Source: Prolixibacteraceae bacterium (GTDB lineage Bacteria > Bacteroidota > Bacteroidia > Bacteroidales > Prolixibacteraceae). From it: a DNA stretch of 64,000 nt. The notes beneath the pieces were generated by a model, which worked only from the letters and a program-made list of their open reading frames with translations, was not told where the DNA came from and did no database searches. The position numbers and the translations under genes are program-made. The stretch lies in assembly GCA_025210775.1 (NCBI GenBank), contig JAOARB010000025.1, positions 1-64,000 of the forward strand, read 5' to 3'. Below, piece after piece: positions 1-8,900 of this stretch. Each line of letters starts with the position of its first letter. Within the stretch, counting starts at the first letter, position 1.

Positions 1-576
1 ATAACTTTTCCTGGATGGTTATGGATGAAAAATGTTACCATGCCTTTTAGTGAAGTAATATTTAGAAAAGACCTGAAAGATTTTATTTATATTGTTCGGC
101 CTCAAAGGTATGTGCCTAATTATTTATTACTAACGAATAATCTCGATAGTTCCCTAACGATGTCCTTTTTTACATGGTTTATGGATAAAAATAGGCCTCT
201 GCCTCCAGGAACCGCATTTGATCCTTATCGAGAAGAAGATTTTGAACGCCGAAAAGCAGAAGGCTTTCCATCTCCTATGTACGGAAGTTCTATTCCTACA
301 CCAGAAGCATCCAAAGAACATGAGAAGGAAAAGATGAGATTTTTAAAAGAAAGAAAACAGAGACGCTCCGAGGCAATCTCACGATGGTATGACCCCAAAA
401 TTGACAAAGATTGGATTTTAACCAAATGTGAGGATATTCTCAAATATGGTTCTGAATATAGCAAGACGTATAAGTATACTTTCGAAGATGGAACCATCAT
501 ATTTGTCAAGAAAGAGGTAGACAAAGTGATGATGCCACCTTGTAACATGAAGTATGATCTTGAAGCATTTCTTTAA
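1..576 (+). CDS. Hypothetical protein, C-terminal part (cut by window start)
   Basis: The reading frame is open from base 1, so the gene begins outside the window. The first in-frame ATG (base 25) is unlikely to be the start, because the codons before it (I-T-F-P-G-x-L-W) align with the same motif inside the complete paralogue that follows. The visible 191 residues match that paralogue's C-terminal half: an ITFPG...TMPF strand region, the signature NRPLPPGTAFDPYR, an FERR..EGF segment, and a YTFEDGTI motif near the end. I do not recognise a family with a known function. The beta-rich middle segment could be a PH-like fold, but that is a guess. Tandem duplication of such a gene is seen for immunity or accessory proteins, but nothing in the window proves that role. 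Confidence 0.75.
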   Translation: MTFPGWLWMKNVTMPFSEVIFRKDLKDFIYIVRPQRYVPNYLLLTNNLDSSLTMSFFTWFMDKNRPLPPGTAFDPYREEDFERRKAEGFPSPMYGSSIPTPEASKEHEKEKMRFLKERKQRRSEAISRWYDPKIDKDWILTKCEDILKYGSEYSKTYKYTFEDGTIIFVKKEVDKVMMPPCNMKYDLEAFL

Positions 577-660
577 TATAAAGCATTTCAATATTTACAG
601 AGATTTAAGTGTCCATTTCCTTATGACACTTAAATCTCTTTCATCAAATAACCACCACAA

Positions 661-1629
661 ATGACAATGAACCATCCATGGTATAGGCCAATTAACCATC
701 AAATGAAAAACTTGTTACAAATACAGAGTAATAATGAAGGCAAGTGTATTTATGAAATCCCTACTCCAATCGATATAGACCGGCTTAAAGCAAATGGTAT
801 TTTATATGCTGATGATCATTACGTTAGCAAACGCATCACAAGGATTGGTTCGATTATACAAGAAATATGGGTTTTTTATCTTCCTTCTATGGTAGGAGCT
901 TTTCTCGGATCATTTTGCTTAAATCGAATGGATATTACTTACGCATTTATATTTAGTGGAGTCTTGGTGTTTATGATATCTGTTTTTATATATCTTATTA
1001 CCATACCTAAAAAAGAATACATCCTTAACCGTATTGATGGAACAATTACTTTCCCCGGTAGCCTTTGGAGTGACAATTATACTATGCCTTTTAATCAAAT
1101 GTTGTTTGTGAATAAAGAGAAAAAATGGGTTCTAATAAGGCCTGTTTCGTTTTTCTCAAAGTTTAAAATTGGCTTTGATGATAGTGATATTAAAGGTATT
1201 TCTTTCATCTTTTGGTATATGGATAGAAACAGGCCTTTACCTCCAGGTACAGCTTTCGATCCTTATAGACAGAAAGATTTCGAACGACGTCGATCCGAAG
1301 GGTTTTCTTTACCAATATATCCTAGTAGGTTTGCAACGCCAGAGTTATCGTTGGAACATTTAAGGGAAAAGAACAAATATCTACAAAATAATAATGTGAG
1401 TGACTATCAAGAGTTTTATTCTAGGTGGTTCGATCCTGATATGGATAAGGGGTGGAAGACCATACCTTATGATACCCTTTGTAAAAAACAGAATGGAAAA
1501 GTTAGTCATTTCAAATACACTTTTGAGGATGGAACCATAGTATATGCTAAGCCATCTGGTGAAGCGATTGTATATCCTCCTACTGGATTAGAGTTTCAAT
1601 TTGAAGTACTCTACAAACAAGACGATTAA
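661..1629 (+). CDS. Hypothetical protein with two membrane helices, paralogue of preceding gene
   Basis: 322 residues and the complete copy of the tandem pair. The order is a soluble N-terminus of about 70 residues, two adjacent hydrophobic helices (about residues 72-92 and 96-117) forming a membrane hairpin, a beta-rich segment beginning near YILNRIDGTITFPG, and the conserved C-terminal half with NRPLPPGTAFDPYR and YTFEDGTI. The topology suggests an inner-membrane hairpin with both soluble parts on the same side. The start at 661 lies about 85 bp after the previous stop. A GTGTCC..-type inverted repeat (AAGTGTC/GACACTT near 608-632) lies between the two genes and may act as a weak terminator or processing site. 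The function is unknown. The paralogy with its neighbour is seen directly in the sequence. Confidence 0.75.
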   Translation: MTMNHPWYRPINHQMKNLLQIQSNNEGKCIYEIPTPIDIDRLKANGILYADDHYVSKRITRIGSIIQEIWVFYLPSMVGAFLGSFCLNRMDITYAFIFSGVLVFMISVFIYLITIPKKEYILNRIDGTITFPGSLWSDNYTMPFNQMLFVNKEKKWVLIRPVSFFSKFKIGFDDSDIKGISFIFWYMDRNRPLPPGTAFDPYRQKDFERRRSEGFSLPIYPSRFATPELSLEHLREKNKYLQNNNVSDYQEFYSRWFDPDMDKGWKTIPYDTLCKKQNGKVSHFKYTFEDGTIVYAKPSGEAIVYPPTGLEFQFEVLYKQDD

Positions 1630-1730
1630 AGTTTATTTCTTATATAAATTAACTCAGAATAAAACCTATTGAATTCTTTATTGATATATTCCAAGTGCTC
1701 TAGGTATTTCCTTTCTCTAAGATTAATCAT
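1626..1730 (-). other. Possible small ORF or gene remnant (34 codons)
   Basis: On the minus strand an ATG at 1730 opens a 34-residue frame rich in Glu, Lys, Arg and Tyr (it begins M-I-N-L-R-E-R-K-Y-L-E) that ends at TAA 1626-1628 and overlaps the end of the plus-strand gene by 4 bp. Just upstream, in another frame, a short stretch beginning M-N-T-Q-Q-E-M-D-L-I is also protein-like. This could be the frameshifted tail of a degraded gene, a small protein, or chance. No promoter or ribosome binding site stands out. Confidence 0.18.
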
Positions 1731-2776
1731 TCCACTCTTAATTAGATTTTTTGATTAGGTCCATCTCCTGTTGGGTATTCATTGTTTCTATTTATCCTTA
1801 TGTGGCCGATTATTAGATGAATTATCGACCTTCTATAATTGCCTTTTGGGGCTGATGAATCTTGTTGATTTTTATCCGAAAGAGTATAGTTCTATAAATA
1901 CCAAATACTTCATAAACTTGTATTAAGCTGATTTTATCGTAATATCTGCATTATCATAATTTCATTTTGTTCTTGTATTGAGATTGCTTTATTTCCATAT
2001 CAACTTCATATCAAGTTCATTTTATCATAAAGTATAAGTGAACTTAATATGAAGATGATATGAAGTTATAGTGAAGTTGATATGAAGTTGATCTCAATTT
2101 GAGGTAAATGGGGAATGAAGTAGATTTGGCCTAAAGATGAGGTTGTGTTAAACATAAAAGGGGTGAGTCTTTGATTTGGAAAGAGGAGACATGATCACAA
2201 AAAGTGTGTAGATCTCAAAATTAGAAATCGTAAGATGGCAATTTTATTGATGGGGGTAGATGGGAGTGTGAATTAAACTATGTCTGGTTTATTTTATATT
2301 CTTCATGTTTTAGACAGATGATGAAAAGATGTGCGTTATATGCCTAAGGCCTACACTTTGTGAGGTGATGAATCATTTAATTGGATTGGGAGCTTTATAA
2401 TTGATTTTACAGAAGCGTGGAATAGAGATATTTTTAGTCAAAGAATTAGATATTTTTTTAACGAAGAACTGTGTTCTGAGTATAGTAATCCTAGTTGACA
2501 TTTTCCCTGTCTTTTGTGTTGTCGTTACGATTACGATTTTCCTTATTGGGATACTTGGTTTTCTGAGAAAGGTTAAGCTTTTGGTTGTTAATGGCTTAAA
2601 AAAGAGTATGTGTTTGTTCCTATTTGAATTGTTCGAATAGCAACAGATGGGTAAAGTAGGATAGGAATATTGGTTTCGTGAAAGAAAACAAATTTGTTGA
2701 ATGTGGCTCTTCATGCGGTTTTTATGCAGCTCTTTTTTATTTTTGTCACAAGAATATTAATTAGAGTGATAATACA
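1630..2776. other. Long intergenic region, no convincing gene
   Basis: About 1.15 kb between the paralogue pair and queA. It contains the minus-strand remnant at its left end, the 11-bp-period inverted repeat at 1976-2104, and AT-rich DNA with stops in all frames. A 79-codon TTG-initiated hydrophobic frame (2401-2640, plus) and its antisense counterpart are present, but they have low-complexity composition and no ribosome binding site. A TATTTTTG box (2738-2745), matching the Bacteroidota -7 consensus TAnnTTTG, lies 32 bp before queA and is its likely promoter element; no clear -33 element is visible. Confidence 0.5.
1976..2104. repeat. Imperfect inverted array of 11-bp units
   Basis: Right half: five consecutive 11-bp units begin at 2042, 2053, 2064, 2075 and 2086, with consensus AGTTGATATGA. 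Left half: the same unit in inverse orientation at 1995, 2006 and 2017 (CCATATCAACT, TCATATCAAGT, TCATTTTATCA). The outer flanks ATTGAGAT (about 1977) and ATCTCAAT (about 2091) are also complementary, so the whole element can fold into one long imperfect hairpin. The 11-bp period is not a codon multiple, which argues against coding function. A second element of the same design lies at 30757-30902. Confidence 0.75.
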
Positions 2777-4003
2777 ATGACAAAAGATATAGGTGTTCAG
2801 CAAATATCAATGGACGATTATAATTATCCATTACCAGACGAACGCATAGCCAAATACCCGTTAGCCAATAGAAGTGATTCAAAATTACTTTTGTGGAACA
2901 AAGGGGAGATGCAGGATAGAAAGTTTAAAGAAGTGGCAGATCTGGTTCCCAAAGGGAGTTTGCTTGTCTTTAACAATACTAGAGTGATTCGAGCTCGCCT
3001 TTTCTTCCATAAATCAACAGGAGCAAAGATTGAGATCTTTTGTCTTGAGCCATTGAAGCCTGTAGACTACCTTCAATCTTTTAGTCAAACAAAAGAGTGT
3101 ACATGGAAATGTATTGTGGGTAATGTAAAGAAATGGAAAGAGGGGGTTCTTACTTTACCTGTTGAGATGGCAGATGGGAATGTGGTTTCTTTACATGCAG
3201 AAAAAGGAGAGATCGTTGGTAATGCTCGAGAGATACATTTCTCTTGGGATCATGACTATACCTTTTCTGAAGTGCTAGAAGCTTCAGGTAATATCCCTAT
3301 TCCTCCTTATTTGCATAGAGATACAGAAGAGAGTGATCTTCAAACCTATCAAACGGTCTATTCTAAGATTAAAGGTTCTGTTGCAGCTCCTACTGCTGGA
3401 TTACATTTTACGGATGAAATCATTGATGCTTTACATGAGTCGGGGGTAAAAACAGATGAAGTAACATTACATGTTGGGGCGGGAACTTTCCAACCAGTGA
3501 AAAGTGATACCATCGGTGGTCATGAGATGCATACAGAGAAAATTGAGGTTAGACGCGAGTTTTTGGAGAATTTGATTGCCCATCATGACTCTGTTATTGC
3601 TGTCGGAACAACTTCTATTCGTACTTTAGAATCATTATACTGGATGGGAGTAAAGACCATTCAGAATAGTGATATTTCCATAGATCAATTACATGTACAG
3701 CAGTGGGAACCTTATCAAGGAGATAATGAATATAGTGTGGTTGAAGCTTTGTCATCCCTTGTTCGTTGGATGCAAAAACGCGATTTGGACGAGGTGAGAA
3801 CCAGTACACAAATTATTATTGCACCTGGGTACAAGTACCGTGTTATAAGGGGTATGTTTACTAACTTCCATCAACCACAGAGTACTTTATTATTGTTGAT
3901 ATCTGCTTTCCTTGGGGACACATGGCATCAAATTTATCAGCATGCATTGGATCATAATTATCGTTTTTTGAGTTATGGTGACAGTAATTTGTATTTGAAA
4001 TAA
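2777..4003 (+). CDS. queA: S-adenosylmethionine:tRNA ribosyltransferase-isomerase
   Basis: 408 residues. QueA transfers and isomerises the ribosyl group of SAM onto 7-aminomethyl-7-deazaguanine in tRNA, giving epoxyqueuosine at the wobble position of GUN anticodons; the window's tRNA-Tyr(GUA) would be one substrate. Family hallmarks are visible: the N-terminal YPLPDERIAKYP segment, LLVFNNTRVIRARL, IPIPPYLHR, YQTVYSKIKGSVAAPTAGLH, and the C-terminal TNFHQPQSTLLLLISAF. The protein is longer than the roughly 340-350 residues of enterobacterial QueA, which is common in Bacteroidota; extra residues sit around 90-170. ATG 2777 is used as the start; Met12 (MDDYNYPLP) is an alternative. The gene is followed by its own terminator, so it is probably monocistronic. 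Confidence 0.95.
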   Translation: MTKDIGVQQISMDDYNYPLPDERIAKYPLANRSDSKLLLWNKGEMQDRKFKEVADLVPKGSLLVFNNTRVIRARLFFHKSTGAKIEIFCLEPLKPVDYLQSFSQTKECTWKCIVGNVKKWKEGVLTLPVEMADGNVVSLHAEKGEIVGNAREIHFSWDHDYTFSEVLEASGNIPIPPYLHRDTEESDLQTYQTVYSKIKGSVAAPTAGLHFTDEIIDALHESGVKTDEVTLHVGAGTFQPVKSDTIGGHEMHTEKIEVRREFLENLIAHHDSVIAVGTTSIRTLESLYWMGVKTIQNSDISIDQLHVQQWEPYQGDNEYSVVEALSSLVRWMQKRDLDEVRTSTQIIIAPGYKYRVIRGMFTNFHQPQSTLLLLISAFLGDTWHQIYQHALDHNYRFLSYGDSNLYLK

Positions 4004-4044
4004 TTAGAGCAATGTTTTAAAACTTGTTTTTGTAACTTGTTTAT

Positions 4045-4091
4045 AATGTGTTTTTTACAGACTTTTGTTTGTGAGAAACACATTTTTTTGT
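4045..4091 (+). terminator. Terminator after queA
   Basis: AATGTGTTT (4045-4053) pairs with AAACACATT (4076-4084), followed by a run of T. The loop is long (about 22 nt), so strength is uncertain. Confidence 0.55.
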
Positions 4092-4153
4092 CGTAAAAAT
4101 TTAATATTTCGTTAAATTTAATTTTTCTTTACTTGTGAATCAGTCTACTTGTT

Positions 4154-4732
4154 ATGATAGAAGAGAAGAAGGTTTGGCAGACATTATGTTCTGGATCGAT
4201 AGAAGCGTTAGAAATACTTTTTAAAGAATACTTTGATGAGCTTGCGGGGTACGGAAGGAAGATCTCTTCGGACCATTCGTTGGTGGAAGATGTTATTCAG
4301 GATCTTTTTATGTACTTATGGGAGAAGCATGCTTCTTTATCCAAAGTAGATAGGGTGAAAAGCTATATTTTTATTGCGTATAAAAGACGATTAATAAAAG
4401 AACTGCAAAAACAAAATAAGTTTGTTGAGGAAGAGAATTCTAAAGAACATGGGTTCGAATTGTCGATGGAAGATATGTTAGTGGTAGAGGAATTAGACAA
4501 GATAAAATCCACTGAGGTAAGGCGAGCATTGTTGGAGCTAGGAGCGAAACAAAAGGAGGCTATTTATCTAAAATTCCATTTGGGTCTTTCTATTGCAGAG
4601 ATGGCCGATCAGTTAGATATGAATCCACAAAGTGTTAAGAATTTATTGAACAGAACTTATAAGAAATTAAGACAACACATTTCTCAAGAGTTGATTTTGT
4701 ATCTAATTCACCGACTACAAAAATGCACTTGA
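4154..4732 (+). CDS. ECF-type RNA polymerase sigma factor (FecI-like)
   Basis: 192 residues with the two-domain ECF layout. Region 2 spans about residues 12-85 (EYFDELAGYGRKI ... VEDVIQDLFMYLWEKH) and binds core RNAP and the -10 element. Region 4 spans about 120-175, with a helix-turn-helix (LSIAEMADQLDMNPQSVKNLLNRTYKKL). It lies directly upstream of a FecR-type anti-sigma gene and of a SusC carrying an STN domain. In Bacteroidota this trio forms a trans-envelope signalling chain: glycan binding at SusC relieves FecR and releases the sigma factor to transcribe susCD. The strong terminator right after this gene implies that fecR-susCD are transcribed from a separate promoter, plausibly the one this sigma recognises. 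Confidence 0.93.
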   Translation: MIEEKKVWQTLCSGSIEALEILFKEYFDELAGYGRKISSDHSLVEDVIQDLFMYLWEKHASLSKVDRVKSYIFIAYKRRLIKELQKQNKFVEEENSKEHGFELSMEDMLVVEELDKIKSTEVRRALLELGAKQKEAIYLKFHLGLSIAEMADQLDMNPQSVKNLLNRTYKKLRQHISQELILYLIHRLQKCT

Positions 4733-4740
4733 AGAGTATA

Positions 4741-4778
4741 AAATGCACTTGAATAGAATTCAGGTGCATTTTTTTTTG
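4741..4778 (+). terminator. Strong terminator after ECF sigma gene
   Basis: A 14-bp stem (4741-4754 with 4758-4771, one G-U pair) with a 3-nt loop, followed by an unbroken T run to 4777. It separates the sigma gene from the fecR-susCD unit. Confidence 0.9.
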
Positions 4779-4852
4779 AACCAAACTGAGTACCAAAACA
4801 ATTTATATTCCTCCTCTTATAAAAGCAGAGGATTTCAATATTTATAAAGAAT

Positions 4853-5881
4853 ATGCCAGAAAAGAATAGAAATATATATAGTAGACTACTAATGGACAGC
4901 TCTTTTGTTGCTTATGCACAAGGAGAGACAAAAAATTCTGTTTATTGGAATGGATGGATTGCTTCTCATAAGGAAGAAAAAGAGCAGATAGATGAAGCTT
5001 TGTTGGTGGCAAGAACGATGCAGTTTAGATCGCAGAAGAGTTCTTCTTTTCTGTTGAATCAGAAGTGGGATACACTTAAACATAAGCTTCAGGATATGGA
5101 TCAGTTGAAGCTTAAAAGATATTTGAAGGTGTGGAAGTATGCTGCTTCTATTTTAATATTGATCTCTTTAGGACTTGGTTCATTGTTTTTGGTTCAAACC
5201 AAACGTTTGAATGATTTTAATCAGATGGCTTCTAATGAGATGGTGATAAAGACCTCTACTGGTGCTCCTTCTCATCTTCTTTTACCTGACGGTACAGAAG
5301 TGTGGATTAATTCGAGTTCTACATTGAAGTATCCTTCGGTTTTTTCGGAGAACCAAAGAGATGTTCAGTTGGAAGGGGAAGCTTTTTTCCATGTAACTAA
5401 AAATCATGTTCCTTTTGTAGTACATGCACCAAAATGTAATGTGAAGGTTTATGGAACCCAATTTAATGTGGATGCTTATTCTGATCAAGAGCGTTCTATT
5501 GTTGCACTGAAAGAGGGAAGTATTTCGATTTCTGGAGAGAATATCAAAGAGCATTTTCTTAAACCAGGCATGATAGCAGAGATTGATAATTCTAGTAATG
5601 TGCAAATTAATAAGGTGACCAAAGTCGATGATTATGCTGACTGGATGGATGGCAAACAATCCTTTAAAGGAAGGCCTCTTAAAGAGATTACTGATAGGTT
5701 AGGGCGAAAATTTGGTGTTCGCTTTGTCTATAAGGATCCGAAAGCAGCACAGTATACATATAATCTAAGCTTCTCTACAGAGTCTTTAAAAGAGATTCTA
5801 GAATTACTTGAATTTACCGCTCCTCTACATTTTGAGAGAGAGACCGATGATCACAACCAAATTAATGTGATTTCGAAATGA
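4853..5881 (+). CDS. FecR-family anti-sigma factor
   Basis: 342 residues. Residues about 8-60 form a cytoplasmic sigma-binding region, a single membrane helix lies at about 96-114, a periplasmic FecR domain at about 130-226 (KTSTGAPSHLLLPDGTEVWINSSS, VQLEGEAFFHV, VYGTQFNVDAY), and a C-terminal DUF4974 domain at about 268-340 (FKGRPLKEITDRLGRKFGV) follows. This is the standard Bacteroidota anti-sigma architecture. In established models the periplasmic part contacts the STN domain of the partner SusC, which is present in the next gene. Start ATG 4853; the gene is 80 bp upstream of susC and co-directional. Confidence 0.93.
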   Translation: MPEKNRNIYSRLLMDSSFVAYAQGETKNSVYWNGWIASHKEEKEQIDEALLVARTMQFRSQKSSSFLLNQKWDTLKHKLQDMDQLKLKRYLKVWKYAASILILISLGLGSLFLVQTKRLNDFNQMASNEMVIKTSTGAPSHLLLPDGTEVWINSSSTLKYPSVFSENQRDVQLEGEAFFHVTKNHVPFVVHAPKCNVKVYGTQFNVDAYSDQERSIVALKEGSISISGENIKEHFLKPGMIAEIDNSSNVQINKVTKVDDYADWMDGKQSFKGRPLKEITDRLGRKFGVRFVYKDPKAAQYTYNLSFSTESLKEILELLEFTAPLHFERETDDHNQINVISK

Positions 5882-5961
5882 TTGACTGACTTAAACTAAA
5901 TCGAAAGATTTTAATTACGATATTTTAGAATTAAACCAATTATTTAACTAAATACCAGAAT

Positions 5962-8900
5962 ATGAATAGTATACATGTTTCTGGAGGGGGATCGTACGCT
6001 CTCTGGAAAAGGATTGGTAGGCATTTTTTAGCATGTTTGTCTATAGCAATAATGATAATAGGTAACCCAGCCTATGTCAAAGGAGTTGATTTTGATTCGG
6101 ATATCGTTCTGCATATGGAACGTACTTCGTTATCAAATGTGTTGTCTCGTATTGAGTCAATGACACCTTATACTTTTATCTACAATAAAGATTTGATAGA
6201 CCCTTTAATGAATATTTCTATTAATGTAAAAGGAAAGAATATTGAAGAGGTTTTAGACAAAGTGTTTGATGGAACTGATATCAAATATAAGGTAGCAGGA
6301 ACGCAAATAGCATTACAAAAAGCTACAACACAACAGAAAAAGAAGACTAAAGTTTCGTCTATTATTGTAGACGAGAATGGATTGCCAATGCCTGGTGTGA
6401 ATGTTATCGTCAAAGGAACAACACATGGGGTGATTACTTCTATGGATGGTACTTTTACTTTGGTTTGTGATCCTAATAGTATTTTGACTTTCTCTTTTAT
6501 GGGTTATGAAAAGAAGGAGTATAGCCTTTCGAAAAAATTACCTGCAAAAATTGTTCTTGTTGAGGATAAAGTGAATATCGATGAGGTGGTGGTGACTGCT
6601 CTTGGTATTAAAAGAGAGAAGAAAGTGTTAGGTTATTCTGTACAAGAAGTGTCAGGAGCGAAATTAAATGAGACTTCTAATAGTGATGTGACTAGTGCAT
6701 TACAGGGTAAAGTGGCTGGTGTTCAAATCTCTCAATCAAGTACTGGGCTTGGAGGTTCTTCTAAGATTACCATTCGTGGTAACAGTTCACTTGGTCGTAA
6801 CAACGAGCCTTTATGGATTGTCGATGGTGTTCCTTTTAATAACAATGCTGATTCTGGAGCTTCTCTTTATGGAGGTTATGATAGAGGTGGAGCATCTGTG
6901 GATATCAATCCAGAGGATATTGAGTCTATCTCAGTTCTAAAAGGTCCTAACGCTGCTGCTCTTTATGGTTCAAGAGCTGGTAATGGTGTGATTCTTGTAA
7001 CTACTAAAAAAGGAGTGAAAAAAGATGGATTAGGAATTACTTATAGTGGTAGCTATACTTGGAGTGATGTCACAGATGTGATGGAGATGCAAGAGAAATA
7101 TGGACAAGGAGTTAATGGCCTTTATGATAAAGGATCAAGATACAGCTGGGGGGCTCCATTAGATGGAAGTATGGTGGAAGCTTGGAATGGAGAGCAACGT
7201 TCTTATTCTGTATTAAGTAATCCTGTAAAGGACTATTTTACTACAGGTTTTGCCCAAAATCATAATGTTTCTTTAGGTAAGCAAACTGAAGAGAGTCATT
7301 ATAGGGCAAGTTTCGGTTATGTAAAAGAAGATGGCATTTTTTCTGGTAATGAGCAAGAAAAGATGTCTATGGATATCAATAGTGGAATGAAGCTTTCTCC
7401 ATGGTTGTCTGTTGATTCTAAGATCTCTTTAGTGGATACAAAGAATAGTAACCGTCCAATATTTGGTAACCGTAGTGAGATGTACCAATTGTTAAATATT
7501 CCTTCTAGTGTGGATCTTAATGACTTGAAACAATTTTCTACAAAAGATAAAGTTCATCAGAATTGGTATGGGCCAGATACTCAGATTCGTAATCCTTATT
7601 ATACTCGTCATGCTTTAGAAAACCAAGATGAAAGACTTCGTGCATTTGGTTTCTTTGGAGCAACAATGGATATAACAGATGAAATTAAATTTTCTGTAAA
7701 ACAAGCTTTCGATGTTCATAAAACAAGAACAGAGGAAAAAGATCGAGGCGATGGTATTGGTAAAACTGATGTAGAACAGATTGTGGATGACTCTTTTGCA
7801 ATGAGAGAATCTACCTACAGAGAGTTTAATAGTCAATTTCTTCTTACAGGTAATTTTAGTAGCGAGAAGTTTCAATATGGTTTTACATTCGGTGGAAATA
7901 GAATGTATTATAAAGTAGAAGGATTGAGTGCTCGTACTGCCAATTTGTTCAAAGGCTATTGGCTTTTGCAAGGAGCTAATGATCTTTTGAAATCTATTAG
8001 TTATAATTCATTGACTGAGAAAGAGGTCCAATCGCTTTATGGATCTGCAAATGTGACATTTAATAACTATTTGACTTTAGATGTTACGGCTCGTAATGAC
8101 TGGTCTTCTGCGCTTCCTGAAAAGAATAATTCATATTTTTATCCTTCTGCCAACTTAAGTTTTATCCTGAGTGAATTCCTTGAGAAGAATTCTGTTACAT
8201 TGCCTCATTTTATTGATTTTGTTAAGTTTAGAGGTTCTATTGCTACTGCTGGTAAGGATTGTGATCCTTATGAAATCCATAGTTTGGTGGATATTGTAGA
8301 GAAGAATGGAAAGATGGAGTTTAAAGTGCCAGATACCCGTCCTAATGAGAACTTAAAGCCAGAAATTAGTACTTCTTATGAAGTGGGGGGGGAAATGAAG
8401 CTCTTTAGAAATAGACTAGGATTGGATGCAACTTACTACAATACCAAGACAGAAAATCAAGTGATGATTATTAATGATGGTGTAGATTATAAATATAAGA
8501 CAATCAACGCTGGTTATATCACTAACAAAGGTCTTGAATTGATGTTGTATACTACCCCTATTCAGACCAAAGATTTTAGTGTTAATATCGATCTTAATTA
8601 TGCAAACAATAGAACGCATGTGGATAGATTGCACGAAGGTTGTCCAAGAGTCTATTTCGGTAGTACCGATGAGTATATGGTGAAAGTAGTTGCAACAGAA
8701 GGACGTGATTTAGGAGATATTGAATCGGTGAATACTTTCCTTAGAAATGACAATGGAGATGTGATTGTGGATGCTGATGGTGTCCCTATTAAAGATTCAA
8801 AATCTACGGTTATTGGTAATATACAACCAGATTGGATCGGATCGGTGAGGTTAGGTATTAACTATAAGAACTTTAATTTCTCTGGTCTTATTGATGTCCA

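Noticed and set aside
2373..2714. 113-codon minus-strand frame and the 79-codon plus-strand frame opposite it before queA
   Set aside because: Low-complexity composition, no ribosome binding site, non-ATG start on the plus strand, and mutual overlap on opposite strands; more likely chance frames in AT-rich spacer.
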